64,000 nt of DNA from positions 62,001 to 126,000 of the forward strand of contig NZ_JAJERH010000005.1 in NCBI RefSeq assembly GCF_016919725.2. The letters are read 5' to 3'. A program made the translations under genes and the position numbers. The notes beneath the pieces were generated by a model. The model was not told where the DNA came from. It worked only from the letters and a program-made list of their open reading frames with translations, and searched no databases. Positions within the stretch are counted from its first letter, which is position 1; every line of letters starts with the position of its first letter. This document shows, one piece after another, positions 7,630 through 16,788 of the stretch. Source of the DNA: Virgibacillus sp. AGTR (GTDB taxonomy: Bacteria > Bacillota > Bacilli > Bacillales > Amphibacillaceae).

Positions 7630-9984
7630 CTATTGTTTCTCTCTTTCAAATGCAGTTTGCAAACCGTAATCTTTGAATTTCTTCCTCTTTTCTAATTCTT
7701 TCCACCCAGGCATGTTTCGCATGATCTGTACAATGTCCTTGGCTTTCCAGTTTTCAAGGTCATTTTTTCGCCCTCCAAGGGCCTCTACCCAAATTTGCAC
7801 AGCACATACGCGCTGCCTGTATTCTGGTTCGTCCATGAATTCCTCTTGGACTGGGGTGTCTAAGAATTCCTGTATAAGACCAGTTCTTGGATTTTCTTCC
7901 ATATGGGCATCTTGAATGCGTTTCGCTTCTTCTTCCAGGCGCTTTGGCAACCGCAAACCCTCCCCCTGATCACAATAATGTTTTGCTTCTGCCCAGATTT
8001 GACCGACAAGCTCATCTGTTAAGTATGGTATATCCGGGTCCTCTTCATCCCGTAACACTCGCTTGACAGCCTTATTCTTATCAACTGGCACAGGCCAAAA
8101 CCGCCTGTTACCCGTCTGGTCTTTAAGAAAATTAAAGTTGTTAGTTGTCCCAAAAAATACGCATTTTCGTGGAAACTCAGAAATAACCCGATCATAAGCC
8201 ACTCTATACATATCTGTAGTTTTAGTGATAAAAGCTTTCACTTCTTCCACATCAGACTTGTTCATGGCTGATAACTCTGCTAGTTCAAATATCCAGGAGT
8301 TCTGCAGGTATTCTCCAGCTTCTTTAGAATCGAATTTTTTTAAAGCATCTGAAAACCATGGTCCACCTATCTTAGAAATAATGGCGCTCTTTCCCGAACC
8401 CTGACCTCCGGATAACACCAGAACATTGTCAAATTTCGTACCTGGTGCATAGATACGCTTTACTGCAGCGATTAGCATTTTGCGTGTAACGATTTTCGTA
8501 TACTCCGTATCATTTGCTCCAACGTAGTCAATCAGTAGCCTGTCCAACCGCGCCACCCCATCCCAAGTCAGGGATTCAAGATAGTCTTTAATCGGATGAA
8601 AACTGTTTTTTCTTGATACGTAAGTTAATGCATCTGTAATGACGCCCTGACCTTTTAAACCGTAATGTTTCCCTAACCAGTGCCTTAGCTGGGCATCATC
8701 GGCACCCAACCAAGGCTCATGGGATTGGATAGGATTTTTCTTGCGCCAAGGAAGGTTTCCGGAAATAACTTCTCTATTTTTAAAATCATCGTAAGCAAGG
8801 ATTCCTTTAAGCTTGCCATTAGTTAACAGTAATTCTGCGTTTTTAGCGTTACTTATCAAAACCCCCTGTTTTGTATATGACAACTCATCTTTCCAAGCAT
8901 CCGGATCCTGATCTTCCGTCTCTATATCATCTTGGAAATCTTCTTCTACGCTAGCAATTTTCTTATCGATCAACGCCCGTTTAATCTCAGGTAACTCATA
9001 GATAAATTCTTGCATGGCTGTGTAAGACGGATACTTAATGCTTGGCGTATTTTTCTTCACGTTGTCATCCATATCCCCGAATTTATGAAGGCGGACCAGG
9101 TCAAATAGATTTTTACTGTGGCCGTCTGCAGCTGGGTCACTATCCTGGTGGCTATATGCTAAAGCCTGATCCGGAAATACCTCGAGACCATTTGCAGAAG
9201 AACCGTGTAAATACGTATACCGATTTTCCATAGAACCCTGTTCATACTGATCAGATAGAAATTCTTCGATGCCTTCCTCAATGCTATAAGTCTGACAGAA
9301 TAAACCTACTACGCCATGCTTTTGCGTTGGGTCTTGCTGTTTCTTTCCGTTTTCCAGCGGCGCCTTACTTTCTGATTCATGTCTTGGCCACTCAGCTATA
9401 TCTGTCCAATCGATATACTCGTCAAGTATGCCATTAACATCTAGGGGCTCTCCTTCAGCTACTTCAAAGACTGGATCTGCATCCTTAGAACAACTAGGGA
9501 AATACATGAGTCTATGCAACTGAAACGTAGTGTGATCGAAATAAGTCATGCCTATGTTTTCTGCCAATTTACGGCTTACTGCTGCATACTCATCAGGAGT
9601 CATTTCACGATTAGCTGGAATTACTAAACGAAACTTCTGCCTGTTCGGTCGATGACTATGTGTGCTATAAATCAGATAGCTAGTACCACCAAGAACAAGG
9701 TCAACGTCTATCATGAAATCATCAGTGGCATAGTCAGCATCTAATGTAATTAACCATCGGCTCTCAATATTGACTTTTTTCCGTCTACCACTTCGGATGA
9801 GCCCGCCTACAAAGGCAGGTCCATCCTTAATGGCTCCTTGCTTTAATTTGGAGAGTTTGTCGTATTCGGCCATCGTCTCATTTGTTCGACGTAGCTTTAA
9901 CGTATCGATAAATTCTGGCCATTCTAGATAATCCACTGTCCAGTTTTTATCTGATCGATTACGGCCAAAGGATATTTCTAACAC
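7630..9984 (-). CDS. Phage replication protein: primase-like N-terminus plus VapE-type P-loop helicase
   Basis: A 784-aa two-part replication protein. The N-terminal ~200 residues have an archaeo-eukaryotic primase-like pattern (LDAD at residues 81-84; THSHRPNRQKFRLVIP near 110-123). Residues ~420-700 are a virulence-associated E (VapE) ATPase: SLTWDGVARLD near 471, Walker A SGGQGSGKS at ~525-533, IFELAELSAM, and CVFFGTTNNFNFLKDQTGNR with sensor residues. Known relatives combine priming and unwinding at phage origins. The GTG start at 9984 follows GGAGGGTGGCCT. The iteron region lies immediately downstream. Confidence 0.9.
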   Translation of the reverse strand: MLEISFGRNRSDKNWTVDYLEWPEFIDTLKLRRTNETMAEYDKLSKLKQGAIKDGPAFVGGLIRSGRRKKVNIESRWLITLDADYATDDFMIDVDLVLGGTSYLIYSTHSHRPNRQKFRLVIPANREMTPDEYAAVSRKLAENIGMTYFDHTTFQLHRLMYFPSCSKDADPVFEVAEGEPLDVNGILDEYIDWTDIAEWPRHESESKAPLENGKKQQDPTQKHGVVGLFCQTYSIEEGIEEFLSDQYEQGSMENRYTYLHGSSANGLEVFPDQALAYSHQDSDPAADGHSKNLFDLVRLHKFGDMDDNVKKNTPSIKYPSYTAMQEFIYELPEIKRALIDKKIASVEEDFQDDIETEDQDPDAWKDELSYTKQGVLISNAKNAELLLTNGKLKGILAYDDFKNREVISGNLPWRKKNPIQSHEPWLGADDAQLRHWLGKHYGLKGQGVITDALTYVSRKNSFHPIKDYLESLTWDGVARLDRLLIDYVGANDTEYTKIVTRKMLIAAVKRIYAPGTKFDNVLVLSGGQGSGKSAIISKIGGPWFSDALKKFDSKEAGEYLQNSWIFELAELSAMNKSDVEEVKAFITKTTDMYRVAYDRVISEFPRKCVFFGTTNNFNFLKDQTGNRRFWPVPVDKNKAVKRVLRDEEDPDIPYLTDELVGQIWAEAKHYCDQGEGLRLPKRLEEEAKRIQDAHMEENPRTGLIQEFLDTPVQEEFMDEPEYRQRVCAVQIWVEALGGRKNDLENWKAKDIVQIMRNMPGWKELEKRKKFKDYGLQTAFEREKQ

Positions 9985-9999
9985 AGGCCACCCTCCTTT

Positions 10000-11511
10000 C
10001 TATGCTGATAGATTCCTATTCCTCTTACGACGTTTTAACTTTTCAAGTTCGAATGCTTCTATGAAAGCAGCAACTTCTTTGGTCATGTTACAATTTCTAA
10101 AGCCACGGCATTGAATCACCCTATTCCGTTGAATTTCTACAGTAAAATAGGATTTATGAGGCGCATCATTCTTTCGAATAACATAAATGTCTGTATCACC
10201 TTCTGCATAGCGTTTCGCATACTGGCCAACACAATGCTTAAGTGCCTTACCCTCGTCAAATAGTTCTATGCTGGATGCTGCAGGTCTTATATGCAATCTG
10301 CCTTGCGTAAACGAGTACTTTTCTAAAGATGGAAGGCGCTTCTTAATCTGTTCGTTTACCTTTTCATCCACTTTAATTTTTATCCGCCGAGAGGTATCCT
10401 CGTGAGCTTTCTGCAAATTGTTCGGATATTTTATATGATCCTTCGTTACATCAAGACCAAGTTCTTCTGCTTCTTGCCAATAATCACGTAAATCTCTGAT
10501 TATAGAAGAAGTTGAATGATATGCTAGTAGAGATTTTGAACGCTGCTTTAACGCATATTTCGTTACAAAATCTAGTGGCTCATGTAGCTTTATAGCTTCC
10601 TCTATAAACAGATCATCTAGTAAATCTGCTGTTTCAAATGATACGGATAAACCATGCTTTTTTAGAGTTTGGTACACATAGAGTAATTCAGGACGAGGAA
10701 TAACTCGTTCACGTTTAAGCTGTTTTAGCTCCGATTTGGATAGCCGAATTACTTTTTCAAGCGTCTTCCCATTCCAGTTAATCGTCCCGTAAGTTCTAAG
10801 CCCTGTTAACTTCGCCTCAATGAATTTCCGGAAACCGATCTTCGTTAAATACTCAATGCAAGAATACCTTGCAGCTAAAGCAAAGAAATGAACAAGATCT
10901 TCTCTGCCATATAGATTTTTATAACTCTCCCACGTACTATATTGAAAAGGCGTATTTTGAACTGTAGTTGCCACATTCTCATGAGAGATGAATGTGCCTT
11001 TATATTGCATTAATCCTGTTGACTCAGAACGAATCTTCTTTAACTTAGACCATTCATCTCTCCAGCCGTTATACACCCTCTGTTCGCTGTATCCAGGTTC
11101 AAAAAGATACATGGAAACCTCCCTAAACATGGTTTTTACGTTCCTATAATCTCCATAGTCTCTTGTAACATGCAGTCCCATAGCGACAATGGTTTCTGGA
11201 TCCACTTGTGATTTTTCATACCAAACAACGTAGGCTTCCGTAAACAAATTCTTACGACCCCGGCCAGCACTCTTAACCACAATTGGGGAAGCACAATGTT
11301 GACAGGTCCAAGTTTCGTTATGTTTCAATGGTTGAAGTTGGTCAATCATATAATCTTTCTCACAGTGGGAGCAGTATCCATGCTGAATGCCTTTCACGGT
11401 TTTAACGAAGACATATCTACTTTCGTAAAAAACAATGTCCCTTACATAGTCAACCAACTCTTGACTAACTTCTTTTGGGAAATGTGCAAGAAATTCAGGA
11501 TCTAGTGACAT
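10000..11511 (-). CDS. PcfJ-like protein
   Basis: About 503 aa, matching the PcfJ-like family first named on the enterococcal plasmid pCF10. A zinc ribbon near the N-terminus has CSHC at ~47-50 and CQHC at ~70-73. The C-terminal domain contains the family hallmark LFDEGKALKHCVGQYAKRYAEG and YFTVEIQRNRVIQCRGFRN. The start at ATG 11511 is preferred, with GGGAGG nine bases upstream; a TTG at 11520 overlaps the PcfK stop but sits too close to that site. PcfJ biochemical function is unknown. It is paired with a PcfK-like gene, as on plasmids and other phages. Confidence 0.85.
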   Translation of the reverse strand: MSLDPEFLAHFPKEVSQELVDYVRDIVFYESRYVFVKTVKGIQHGYCSHCEKDYMIDQLQPLKHNETWTCQHCASPIVVKSAGRGRKNLFTEAYVVWYEKSQVDPETIVAMGLHVTRDYGDYRNVKTMFREVSMYLFEPGYSEQRVYNGWRDEWSKLKKIRSESTGLMQYKGTFISHENVATTVQNTPFQYSTWESYKNLYGREDLVHFFALAARYSCIEYLTKIGFRKFIEAKLTGLRTYGTINWNGKTLEKVIRLSKSELKQLKRERVIPRPELLYVYQTLKKHGLSVSFETADLLDDLFIEEAIKLHEPLDFVTKYALKQRSKSLLAYHSTSSIIRDLRDYWQEAEELGLDVTKDHIKYPNNLQKAHEDTSRRIKIKVDEKVNEQIKKRLPSLEKYSFTQGRLHIRPAASSIELFDEGKALKHCVGQYAKRYAEGDTDIYVIRKNDAPHKSYFTVEIQRNRVIQCRGFRNCNMTKEVAAFIEAFELEKLKRRKRNRNLSA

Positions 11512-11516
11512 CTTTT

Positions 11517-11867
11517 TCAACCTCCCAACGTCACATTAAATACAAGATCAGTTTCTGTCGTCTCTTGTTTAGCTGGCACAGTTGGCGTGACTGCCTTAGG
11601 ATTCCCAGCAATTTCAAAGTAATCGAAAACAACTGCAAATCCTTCTTCATCTGTTAACACGGCCATGTTTCCGACTTTTTTCTTTTCTGCTTCTTTGCGC
11701 ATACTGGCTAGACTGCCCTTAATCGTTTTACTTTTGACTAATATTTTTTCTGCGTCTTCCGGATTATGAGTAAGATGGTCCAATAAAAATTGGCCAATTA
11801 ATTTTACATATGGGTTGTTATCTTTCTTCATTTCATCCTTTATCTTTGTCTGTGCTTTCTTTAACAT
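11517..11867 (-). CDS. PcfK-like protein
   Basis: A 116-aa protein with the PcfK-type N-terminus (IKDEMKKDNNPYVKLIGQFLLDHL) and helix (KTIKGSLASMRKEAEKKKVGNMAVLTDEEGFAVVFDYFEI), then a short variable tail. It sits directly upstream of PcfJ with the stop just before its start. The anti-CRISPR AcrIIA9 has been reported as a member of the PcfK-like family, so Cas9 inhibition is one possible role. Most PcfK homologs are uncharacterised and a DNA-metabolism role is equally open. The family call is based on sequence pattern and the PcfJ neighbour. Confidence 0.72.
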   Translation of the reverse strand: MLKKAQTKIKDEMKKDNNPYVKLIGQFLLDHLTHNPEDAEKILVKSKTIKGSLASMRKEAEKKKVGNMAVLTDEEGFAVVFDYFEIAGNPKAVTPTVPAKQETTETDLVFNVTLGG

Positions 11868-11888
11868 GAGATCATCTCCTATGTTTAG

Positions 11889-12008
11889 TCACACCCAATC
11901 AACGTAGGTGAATGTTTCTGGTCTACTAAAATACGTGAAAACTGTTTGAATAAGATCCCCGTCTTCATTTTGTTCATGCACCACTAATACGTATATTTTC
12001 ATAGGCAT
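11889..12008 (-). CDS. Small phage protein coupled to DNA polymerase (39 aa)
   Basis: Its ATG overlaps the polymerase stop as TAATG, and an AAAGGA site lies before it; a second in-frame ATG is at 12002. The product begins MPMKIYVLVVHEQNEDGDL and ends TFTYVDWV. The MKIYVLV...ETFTYVDW pattern resembles short beta-rich phage proteins, but no function is known. It fills the 140-bp gap between the polymerase and PcfK. Confidence 0.55.
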   Translation of the reverse strand: MPMKIYVLVVHEQNEDGDLIQTVFTYFSRPETFTYVDWV

Positions 12009-13960
12009 TAATCCTTTATATAGTAGTCGGTTTCAAAGGCGTCAGCTGTTAACGGTAACCCTTTCGCCCATTTAATTGGTTGACCCATAATTTCCGTTAC
12101 TTCATCCAGACTACCTTCGTCATTCGGTACATCCAGTACAACTTCATCATGAACGTGCATGACAGTTTTATATCCGGCTTCTTCTAAGTTGATAATGGAA
12201 ATGCCCAGACAGTCTCTTGCAATAGCCTGAATGATGTTCTCCACCAGTTTGCCACCGTATGTGCCTATACGTTCCATTCCTCTCCCACCTGGTCCTTCAT
12301 ATGTGAGCTCATCTTTCCCCTCAAATTTCTGGTGTGGCTCGATTTTCGGTCTTACATAAGCTAGTTTTCTTCCAGATGGCAACTGAATGAAAAGCGTCCC
12401 AGATTCATAGATGAAGTTGACACCTTTCGGACCTTTCACTGTCGTCTTACCTCTAACCGCCTGCAATGCATTCGCTTCTGTGTCGTACCATAGCTGTTTA
12501 ATTTTCGGGTTAGCATCACGCCAGGTTCTCACCAGTTCAGGTAGTTCCTCTTCATCAATCCCCATATCCAACGCACCCATTTGAATCAGTGCCCCAGGTC
12601 CACCTTGATAGCCAAGAGCCAATTCCGAAACTTTTCCTTTTTGACGTAAAGGGCTGCCTTTATCGATTTCATCAATCGGTACGTTAAACATGGTAGATGC
12701 AGAAGCCTCATAGATTTTACCGTGACTGTTAAATACATCTAAACGCCACTGCTCCCCTGCCAACCATGCAATGACTCGTGCTTCGATAGCGGAAAAGTCA
12801 GATACAATAAAGCGTCCTCCGGGTGTCGGTGTGAAAGCTGGGCGTAACAGCTGAGACAACGTATCTGGTACATCACCGTAGAGGATTTCCAATAGTTCAA
12901 AATCCCCTTGCTTTAATATCTCCCTCGCTAGACTTAAATCTTTCAATTCATTTTTACGAAGATTATGAATTTGTACCAAACGTCCTGCCCACCGACCTGT
13001 CCGATTGGCACCATAAAACTGAAGGATACCTCGTATACGGCTATCACTACATACAGAACGTTTCATAGTTGCGTACTTTGTCACAGACGTCCTGGCCAAT
13101 TCTTGACGAGTCTCCAAAGCTTCTTGTACAGCTGGATTATTCGCCTTTTTGATTAGCCCTGGTACCGTATCTTTGGTTAAGCTTTTTACCTCTTCACCGG
13201 TTTGTTCCTTTATCCATTTTTTCAATTGGGGAAGGCTATTCGGATTATCCAACCCCGTTATCTCTGCAGCTCGATTCAGCAGGCGATCTTTATATTGCTT
13301 ATCACAAGCAATGGCTTGCTTAACTAAATCTTGATCAAGATAAACACCACGATCGTTGATGTGCTGATCAACTTGCCACAATCTATTCTCTTGTTCAGGT
13401 ATCGGAAACTTTTCTAGCTTTTTGCGAATCTCTCGTTCTACCACCACATCTTGACGACAGTATTCAATGAATTGCTGCCATTTATCTTCATCATGATGTG
13501 GATAGTTCCTAGTACGCTTTCCATTTGCCTTTGTTGGTTTACAGGGTACGGAAAAATATTTAATTAGATTCTTACCCTTTTGATCTTTCTCTACATCCAG
13601 ATTCATCGCTTTGGCCACGCCACCGAGGTGGTTAGGTAAACCTAAAGTTAGGGCATGAACAGAGCTACAGCGCCATTGTGCAGGATCCATTTCAAGGTCA
13701 AAGTGCTTTGCAATACAAGTCCGTTCAAAATTGGCGTTGAATGCAGTTTTTATGACATTTGGATTTTCCAATGCTTCCATCACCTTGTCCGGAACATCTT
13801 CAAAATCTAGTAAGTCGATGACAGTAACCGGTTCATCTTCAAAAGCGTAAGCGAATAATAGAATTTCAAAGTCTGGATCTTCTACGTATCGATAAACACC
13901 CGATTTGATTAAATCCGTGCCTGAATACGTCTCAATATCAATAGAAAGTATGTCGTTCAT
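12008..13960 (-). CDS. Phage DNA polymerase, family A with 3'-5' exonuclease
   Basis: A 650-aa family A replicase. The N-terminal DEDD exonuclease starts with LSIDIET (Asp8, Glu10) and has NANFERTCIAKHF. The polymerase domain shows GRWAGRLVQIHNL, then RFIVSDFSAIEARVIAWLAGE (motif A), RQKGKVSELALGYQGG (motif B, finger helix) and HVHDEVVLDV (motif C). All catalytic acids are present, so it should be active. The start has a GGAGGTACTCGC site. It is encoded between the DUF2815/DUF2800 genes and PcfK, the usual order in this type of phage replication module. Confidence 0.95.
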   Translation of the reverse strand: MNDILSIDIETYSGTDLIKSGVYRYVEDPDFEILLFAYAFEDEPVTVIDLLDFEDVPDKVMEALENPNVIKTAFNANFERTCIAKHFDLEMDPAQWRCSSVHALTLGLPNHLGGVAKAMNLDVEKDQKGKNLIKYFSVPCKPTKANGKRTRNYPHHDEDKWQQFIEYCRQDVVVEREIRKKLEKFPIPEQENRLWQVDQHINDRGVYLDQDLVKQAIACDKQYKDRLLNRAAEITGLDNPNSLPQLKKWIKEQTGEEVKSLTKDTVPGLIKKANNPAVQEALETRQELARTSVTKYATMKRSVCSDSRIRGILQFYGANRTGRWAGRLVQIHNLRKNELKDLSLAREILKQGDFELLEILYGDVPDTLSQLLRPAFTPTPGGRFIVSDFSAIEARVIAWLAGEQWRLDVFNSHGKIYEASASTMFNVPIDEIDKGSPLRQKGKVSELALGYQGGPGALIQMGALDMGIDEEELPELVRTWRDANPKIKQLWYDTEANALQAVRGKTTVKGPKGVNFIYESGTLFIQLPSGRKLAYVRPKIEPHQKFEGKDELTYEGPGGRGMERIGTYGGKLVENIIQAIARDCLGISIINLEEAGYKTVMHVHDEVVLDVPNDEGSLDEVTEIMGQPIKWAKGLPLTADAFETDYYIKD

Positions 13961-13988
13961 GCGAGTACCTCCAAATAAGATAGTTAAT

Positions 13989-14195
13989 TTATTCCTGGTA
14001 CCTAAATAAATCGCCTGGTTGACAATTTAACAATTTACACAGTTGTGAAATCGTGCTAAACCGAACCCCAGCACCTTTATTGTTATACAAATTTGAGATA
14101 GTCGTTCTTGATAAAGTAGTTTTATCTTTAATTTGCTGTATATTTAATTGCCGTTCAGCCATAAGTACCCTTAAATTACAATGTACAGAACTCAT
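13989..14195 (-). CDS. Small Cro/CI-type HTH regulator (68 aa)
   Basis: A single XRE helix-turn-helix domain over nearly the whole protein (VLMAERQLNIQQIKDKTTLS, then RTTISNLYNNKGAGVRF). It ends with LCKLLNCQPGDLFRYQE, as in YozG-like minimal regulators. The start has a GGAGGTATTTTC site. It sits inside the replication operon rather than at the lysogeny switch, so it may tune early transcription; its target is unknown. Confidence 0.85.
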   Translation of the reverse strand: MSSVHCNLRVLMAERQLNIQQIKDKTTLSRTTISNLYNNKGAGVRFSTISQLCKLLNCQPGDLFRYQE

Positions 14196-14251
14196 GAAAA
14201 TACCTCCGAGCTAGTTTAATAGAAAGAGGGAGTAAAAACTCCCCCTGTTTC

Positions 14252-14818
14252 TTAGCTTAAAAAGTCGTCATCATCGTCTCCATCATCTTCTAGATCGTCA
14301 AAGTCATCTTCTGCACGACTACGGCCACCTAAGAAGTCCCCATCTTCCCATTTCTGAATGTTATTTAAACCTACAGCAACCCCTTTATTTCCGTTCGTAT
14401 CGAAAGGATAAAAGTTAATGCTAACTCGAACGTAACAACCGCTGTACACTTCAGTCGTATCGATAATTTCTTCACGATGACGGTCCACAATACCTGGCTT
14501 GTTTTTACTAGAAGCATTTAGGAAATAGTGGTCTTCGTATGCCTCCCCTTTTTCATCTGCTTCTTCGTCTCCATCACGAACTGGAGTATGGATGTTTTTA
14601 GGAATCTTACCTCCCCATTTTTCGTTCTTGCCAAGTTCTTTTGCTGTTTCAACAGCTGCTTTAATTTTTTTCATTGTTGTTTTATCTGACTTTGGAATGA
14701 GTATGGAAGTGCTATACTTAGCATCCCCTCCGTTAATGGATTTCGGCTCCCAAATATTCGCAAAGCTTAAACGTACTTTTCCTGTAATCACTTTTGTATC
14801 TGTATTTGTAACTGCCAT
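14252..14818 (-). CDS. DUF2815 family phage protein, probable ssDNA-binding protein
   Basis: 188 aa from the ATG at 14818, which has an AAAGGAG site nine bases upstream. It begins MAVTNTDTKVITGKVRLSFA, followed by YSTSILIPKSDKTTMKKI, a beta-rich OB-like middle part and a highly acidic C-terminal tail (DDLEDDGDDDDDFLS). An acidic tail is the usual signature of phage single-stranded DNA-binding proteins, which recruit partners through it. DUF2815 proteins are regularly encoded beside DUF2800 and the family A polymerase, as here. The frame is continuous with the upstream 83-codon ORF. Confidence 0.82.
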   Translation of the reverse strand: MAVTNTDTKVITGKVRLSFANIWEPKSINGGDAKYSTSILIPKSDKTTMKKIKAAVETAKELGKNEKWGGKIPKNIHTPVRDGDEEADEKGEAYEDHYFLNASSKNKPGIVDRHREEIIDTTEVYSGCYVRVSINFYPFDTNGNKGVAVGLNNIQKWEDGDFLGGRSRAEDDFDDLEDDGDDDDDFLS

Positions 14819-15067
14819 TTTTTCATTTCTCCTTTGTTGTTTAAAATTAGTTCCCCATCTTCCAGAGGAAAATTGATCTACATGATCATCAGCTATATCG
14901 CCCATTGATTTCAGACCTTTCGAATTTGGAATTTTTCTAGCCTCAAAGCGATATTTCATCCAGTCACTACCTATCTTCTTACGTAAAACTTTGTAGGCTT
15001 TGGTCTTTGACGGTTCAGTAATACCAAAAACAAACTTTTTTGATACGGTACTATATATCCCGTACAA
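14819..15067 (-). CDS. Upstream 83-codon ORF fused in frame to DUF2815
   Basis: From a TTG at 15067 (GAGGA site ten bases upstream) the frame reads MYGIYSTVSKKFVFGITEPS and ends GRWGTNFKQQRRNEK, then runs into the DUF2815 ATG without a stop. Its first ~50 residues look like an independent small basic phage protein (KTKAYKVLRKKIGSDWMKY). The later part translates the DUF2815 leader and ribosome binding site. It is therefore either a separate gene that lost its stop codon or the N-terminus of a 271-aa fusion. No function is recognised. Confidence 0.45.
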
Positions 15068-15069
15068 TT

Positions 15070-15186
15070 TTAAAATTCCTCACAATCTTCACAGCTCCTC
15101 GGATAACCCGGATCATCGCCGTCTAGTAGCTCACCGCAATGCTGGCAAATGTATCCTTCATGGATTAACTCAACAGTTTCTCCCAT
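15070..15186 (-). CDS. Rubredoxin-like/zinc-ribbon micro-protein (38 aa)
   Basis: The ATG overlaps the DUF2800 stop as TAATG. The product begins MGETVELIHEGYICQHCGEL and has two Cys pairs, CQHC at 14-17 and CEDC at 32-35, enclosing LLDGDDPGYPRS. This is the layout of a minimal zinc ribbon. Similar short cysteine proteins occur between DUF2800 and DUF2815 genes in phages of this group. Function unknown. Confidence 0.7.
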   Translation of the reverse strand: MGETVELIHEGYICQHCGELLDGDDPGYPRSCEDCEEF

Positions 15187-16364
15187 TACTTGAAATCCTC
15201 AGCCGCACTTGCTGCAGATGATAACGCTGGACGCTTGTCCGACTCTGGAGCAAGTTTTGGTTTTCCTGGCGGTTTGATGATAAAGTCTTTCAATAAGGTA
15301 TCGAACTGTTTTTTACCTAACGCTTTCTGCATATCTGTGATGCCTTTGATTTCCGTAGGTTTATGAATCTCATCCTCACTGTAGCCTTCTAAGATTAATA
15401 GATCTTGGACAGCTTCTTTATCGGCATAGATACGGTTGCTTCTACCTTCAACCACCTTCCAACCAGGATAAGACACCCCATGTTTGTAGGCTTGATCCAG
15501 CGCATGTCCCTCGATATCAGACACCCATGATTTCAGCTCATCTGCCTTGGCCAAGACGTCGGCAATTTCAACAGGGCTTAGGAGATCTGGCTCTTTAAAT
15601 TCATGTTTGGCCAATTCAAGATTAGCCTCCGCCCTCACTCGACATTCAGCTCTTGCTTTACAAAAGCGACAGTGAGAGCCAGCTTCAAAAGTCTCACTAC
15701 CCTCAGCTGCTTCTTCTGCAGTAGGCTTGACTACTTCTTCCGCCCACTTTAAAAGTTCATCTGCAGCTAACTCCTCCGTAGAAACACTGTCCAATCTTGG
15801 TTGAATGATCGTCATACGGACCGTTTCGATATCATAGAGCAAATCATATTCGTTGTACGCACCTAATCCATATAAACGCATTTGACTGTTGTTTTCTGCT
15901 GAAACAAGTACACCTTTGCCATACTTTAAATCGATGACCTCCATAACCCCATCAGCTATAACCAACACGTCGCCAGTTCCAAACCCTTCAGGTACCCACT
16001 GAGAAAAATCGAGACGTTGTTCTAAAAGCACCAAGGCGTCTTTCGTTTTTGCTTTAGCTTCGTTTACTCTCTCCACTACAAGATCTGTGTAGTTCTCACA
16101 GTGGTCAAGCATTTCTTGGCTGAAATACTCACCCTTCTTGTGTTTTTTCAATCGCCCGGAATACTGGCGCTTTGTTATTTCGCCAATCTTATACTGCAGC
16201 ATGAGTTCGGATAATTCATGCGCTGCAGTTCCCTCTTCAGCAAATGACGTGGTGACATCTGGGTATTGACTTTCTAGCTTCACACTACCTGGACAAGCTA
16301 ACCATCTACTAGAGCCAGATGCACTTAACTTGGCGTGTGCTCGCTCTGCGTGGTTTTGGCTCAT
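15186..16364 (-). CDS. DUF2800 family phage protein (PD-(D/E)XK-like nuclease)
   Basis: 392 aa. The N-terminus reads MSQNHAERAHAKLSASGSSR, then RWLACPGS and EEGTAAHELSELML, as in RecB/Cas4-like phage nucleases. The core has GFGTGDVLVIADGVMEVIDLKYG, giving the D...D-x-K catalytic pattern. C-terminal cysteines (HCRFCKARAEC) with the first Cys suggest an Fe-S cluster of the AddB/Cas4 type. It probably acts as an exonuclease in phage recombination or replication together with the DUF2815 protein. The start overlaps the end of the upstream gene by 4 nt. Confidence 0.87.
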   Translation of the reverse strand: MSQNHAERAHAKLSASGSSRWLACPGSVKLESQYPDVTTSFAEEGTAAHELSELMLQYKIGEITKRQYSGRLKKHKKGEYFSQEMLDHCENYTDLVVERVNEAKAKTKDALVLLEQRLDFSQWVPEGFGTGDVLVIADGVMEVIDLKYGKGVLVSAENNSQMRLYGLGAYNEYDLLYDIETVRMTIIQPRLDSVSTEELAADELLKWAEEVVKPTAEEAAEGSETFEAGSHCRFCKARAECRVRAEANLELAKHEFKEPDLLSPVEIADVLAKADELKSWVSDIEGHALDQAYKHGVSYPGWKVVEGRSNRIYADKEAVQDLLILEGYSEDEIHKPTEIKGITDMQKALGKKQFDTLLKDFIIKPPGKPKLAPESDKRPALSSAASAAEDFK

Positions 16365-16741
16365 AGATTCTCCAACCTTTCTAAGTACTCGGCACGCTTT
16401 TCTTCCGGAATCTTTGAAATTGCATTCACACCTAATTCACTAAGAAGTTCTTTGATTTCAGCCTTTTTACCAGACTTGGAGACTTCTGCCGTCTTAGCAC
16501 GTATGTCTTCAATAGCAGGGACCTCAGCCTCTTGTTTCTCTTCTTTTTCCGGTTTCGGTTCCTCTTTTTTAGACTTTTTCTCTTCCTTAGGTGTCTCCTT
16601 CTTCGTTTCTTTTTTCGAATCAGGCTTGTCCTTCTGTTTGACTGGCTTCGATTCAACTACTGGTGCAGACCCCAACGCATTCGCTAAATTATTCAAAGCA
16701 CCTACTAATTCTGGTGCGTTTATATTCACTTCTACTTTCAT
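16361..16741 (-). CDS. Phage protein with long Lys/Glu-rich linker (126 aa)
   Basis: Three parts are visible: an N-terminal beta-hairpin or helix (MKVEVNINAPELVGALNNLA), a ~60-residue low-complexity linker of Lys, Glu and Pro, and a C-terminal helical domain of about 45 residues (SGKKAEIKELLSELGVNAIS). A two-domain tether architecture fits a protein that bridges other replication or recombination proteins. Its stop overlaps the start of the DUF2800 gene. An AGGAGGTCAAATAA site precedes the ATG. Confidence 0.72.
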   Translation of the reverse strand: MKVEVNINAPELVGALNNLANALGSAPVVESKPVKQKDKPDSKKETKKETPKEEKKSKKEEPKPEKEEKQEAEVPAIEDIRAKTAEVSKSGKKAEIKELLSELGVNAISKIPEEKRAEYLERLENL

Positions 16742-16788
16742 TTATTTGACCTCCTGTGTTATGATAATGTTGACTATTTGGTATGAGC

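Noticed and set aside
16432-16656. Arg/Lys-rich 74-codon frame inside the 126-aa phage gene
   Set aside because: It is the shadow frame of a Lys/Glu-rich low-complexity linker; no separate ribosome binding site and no sensible domain.
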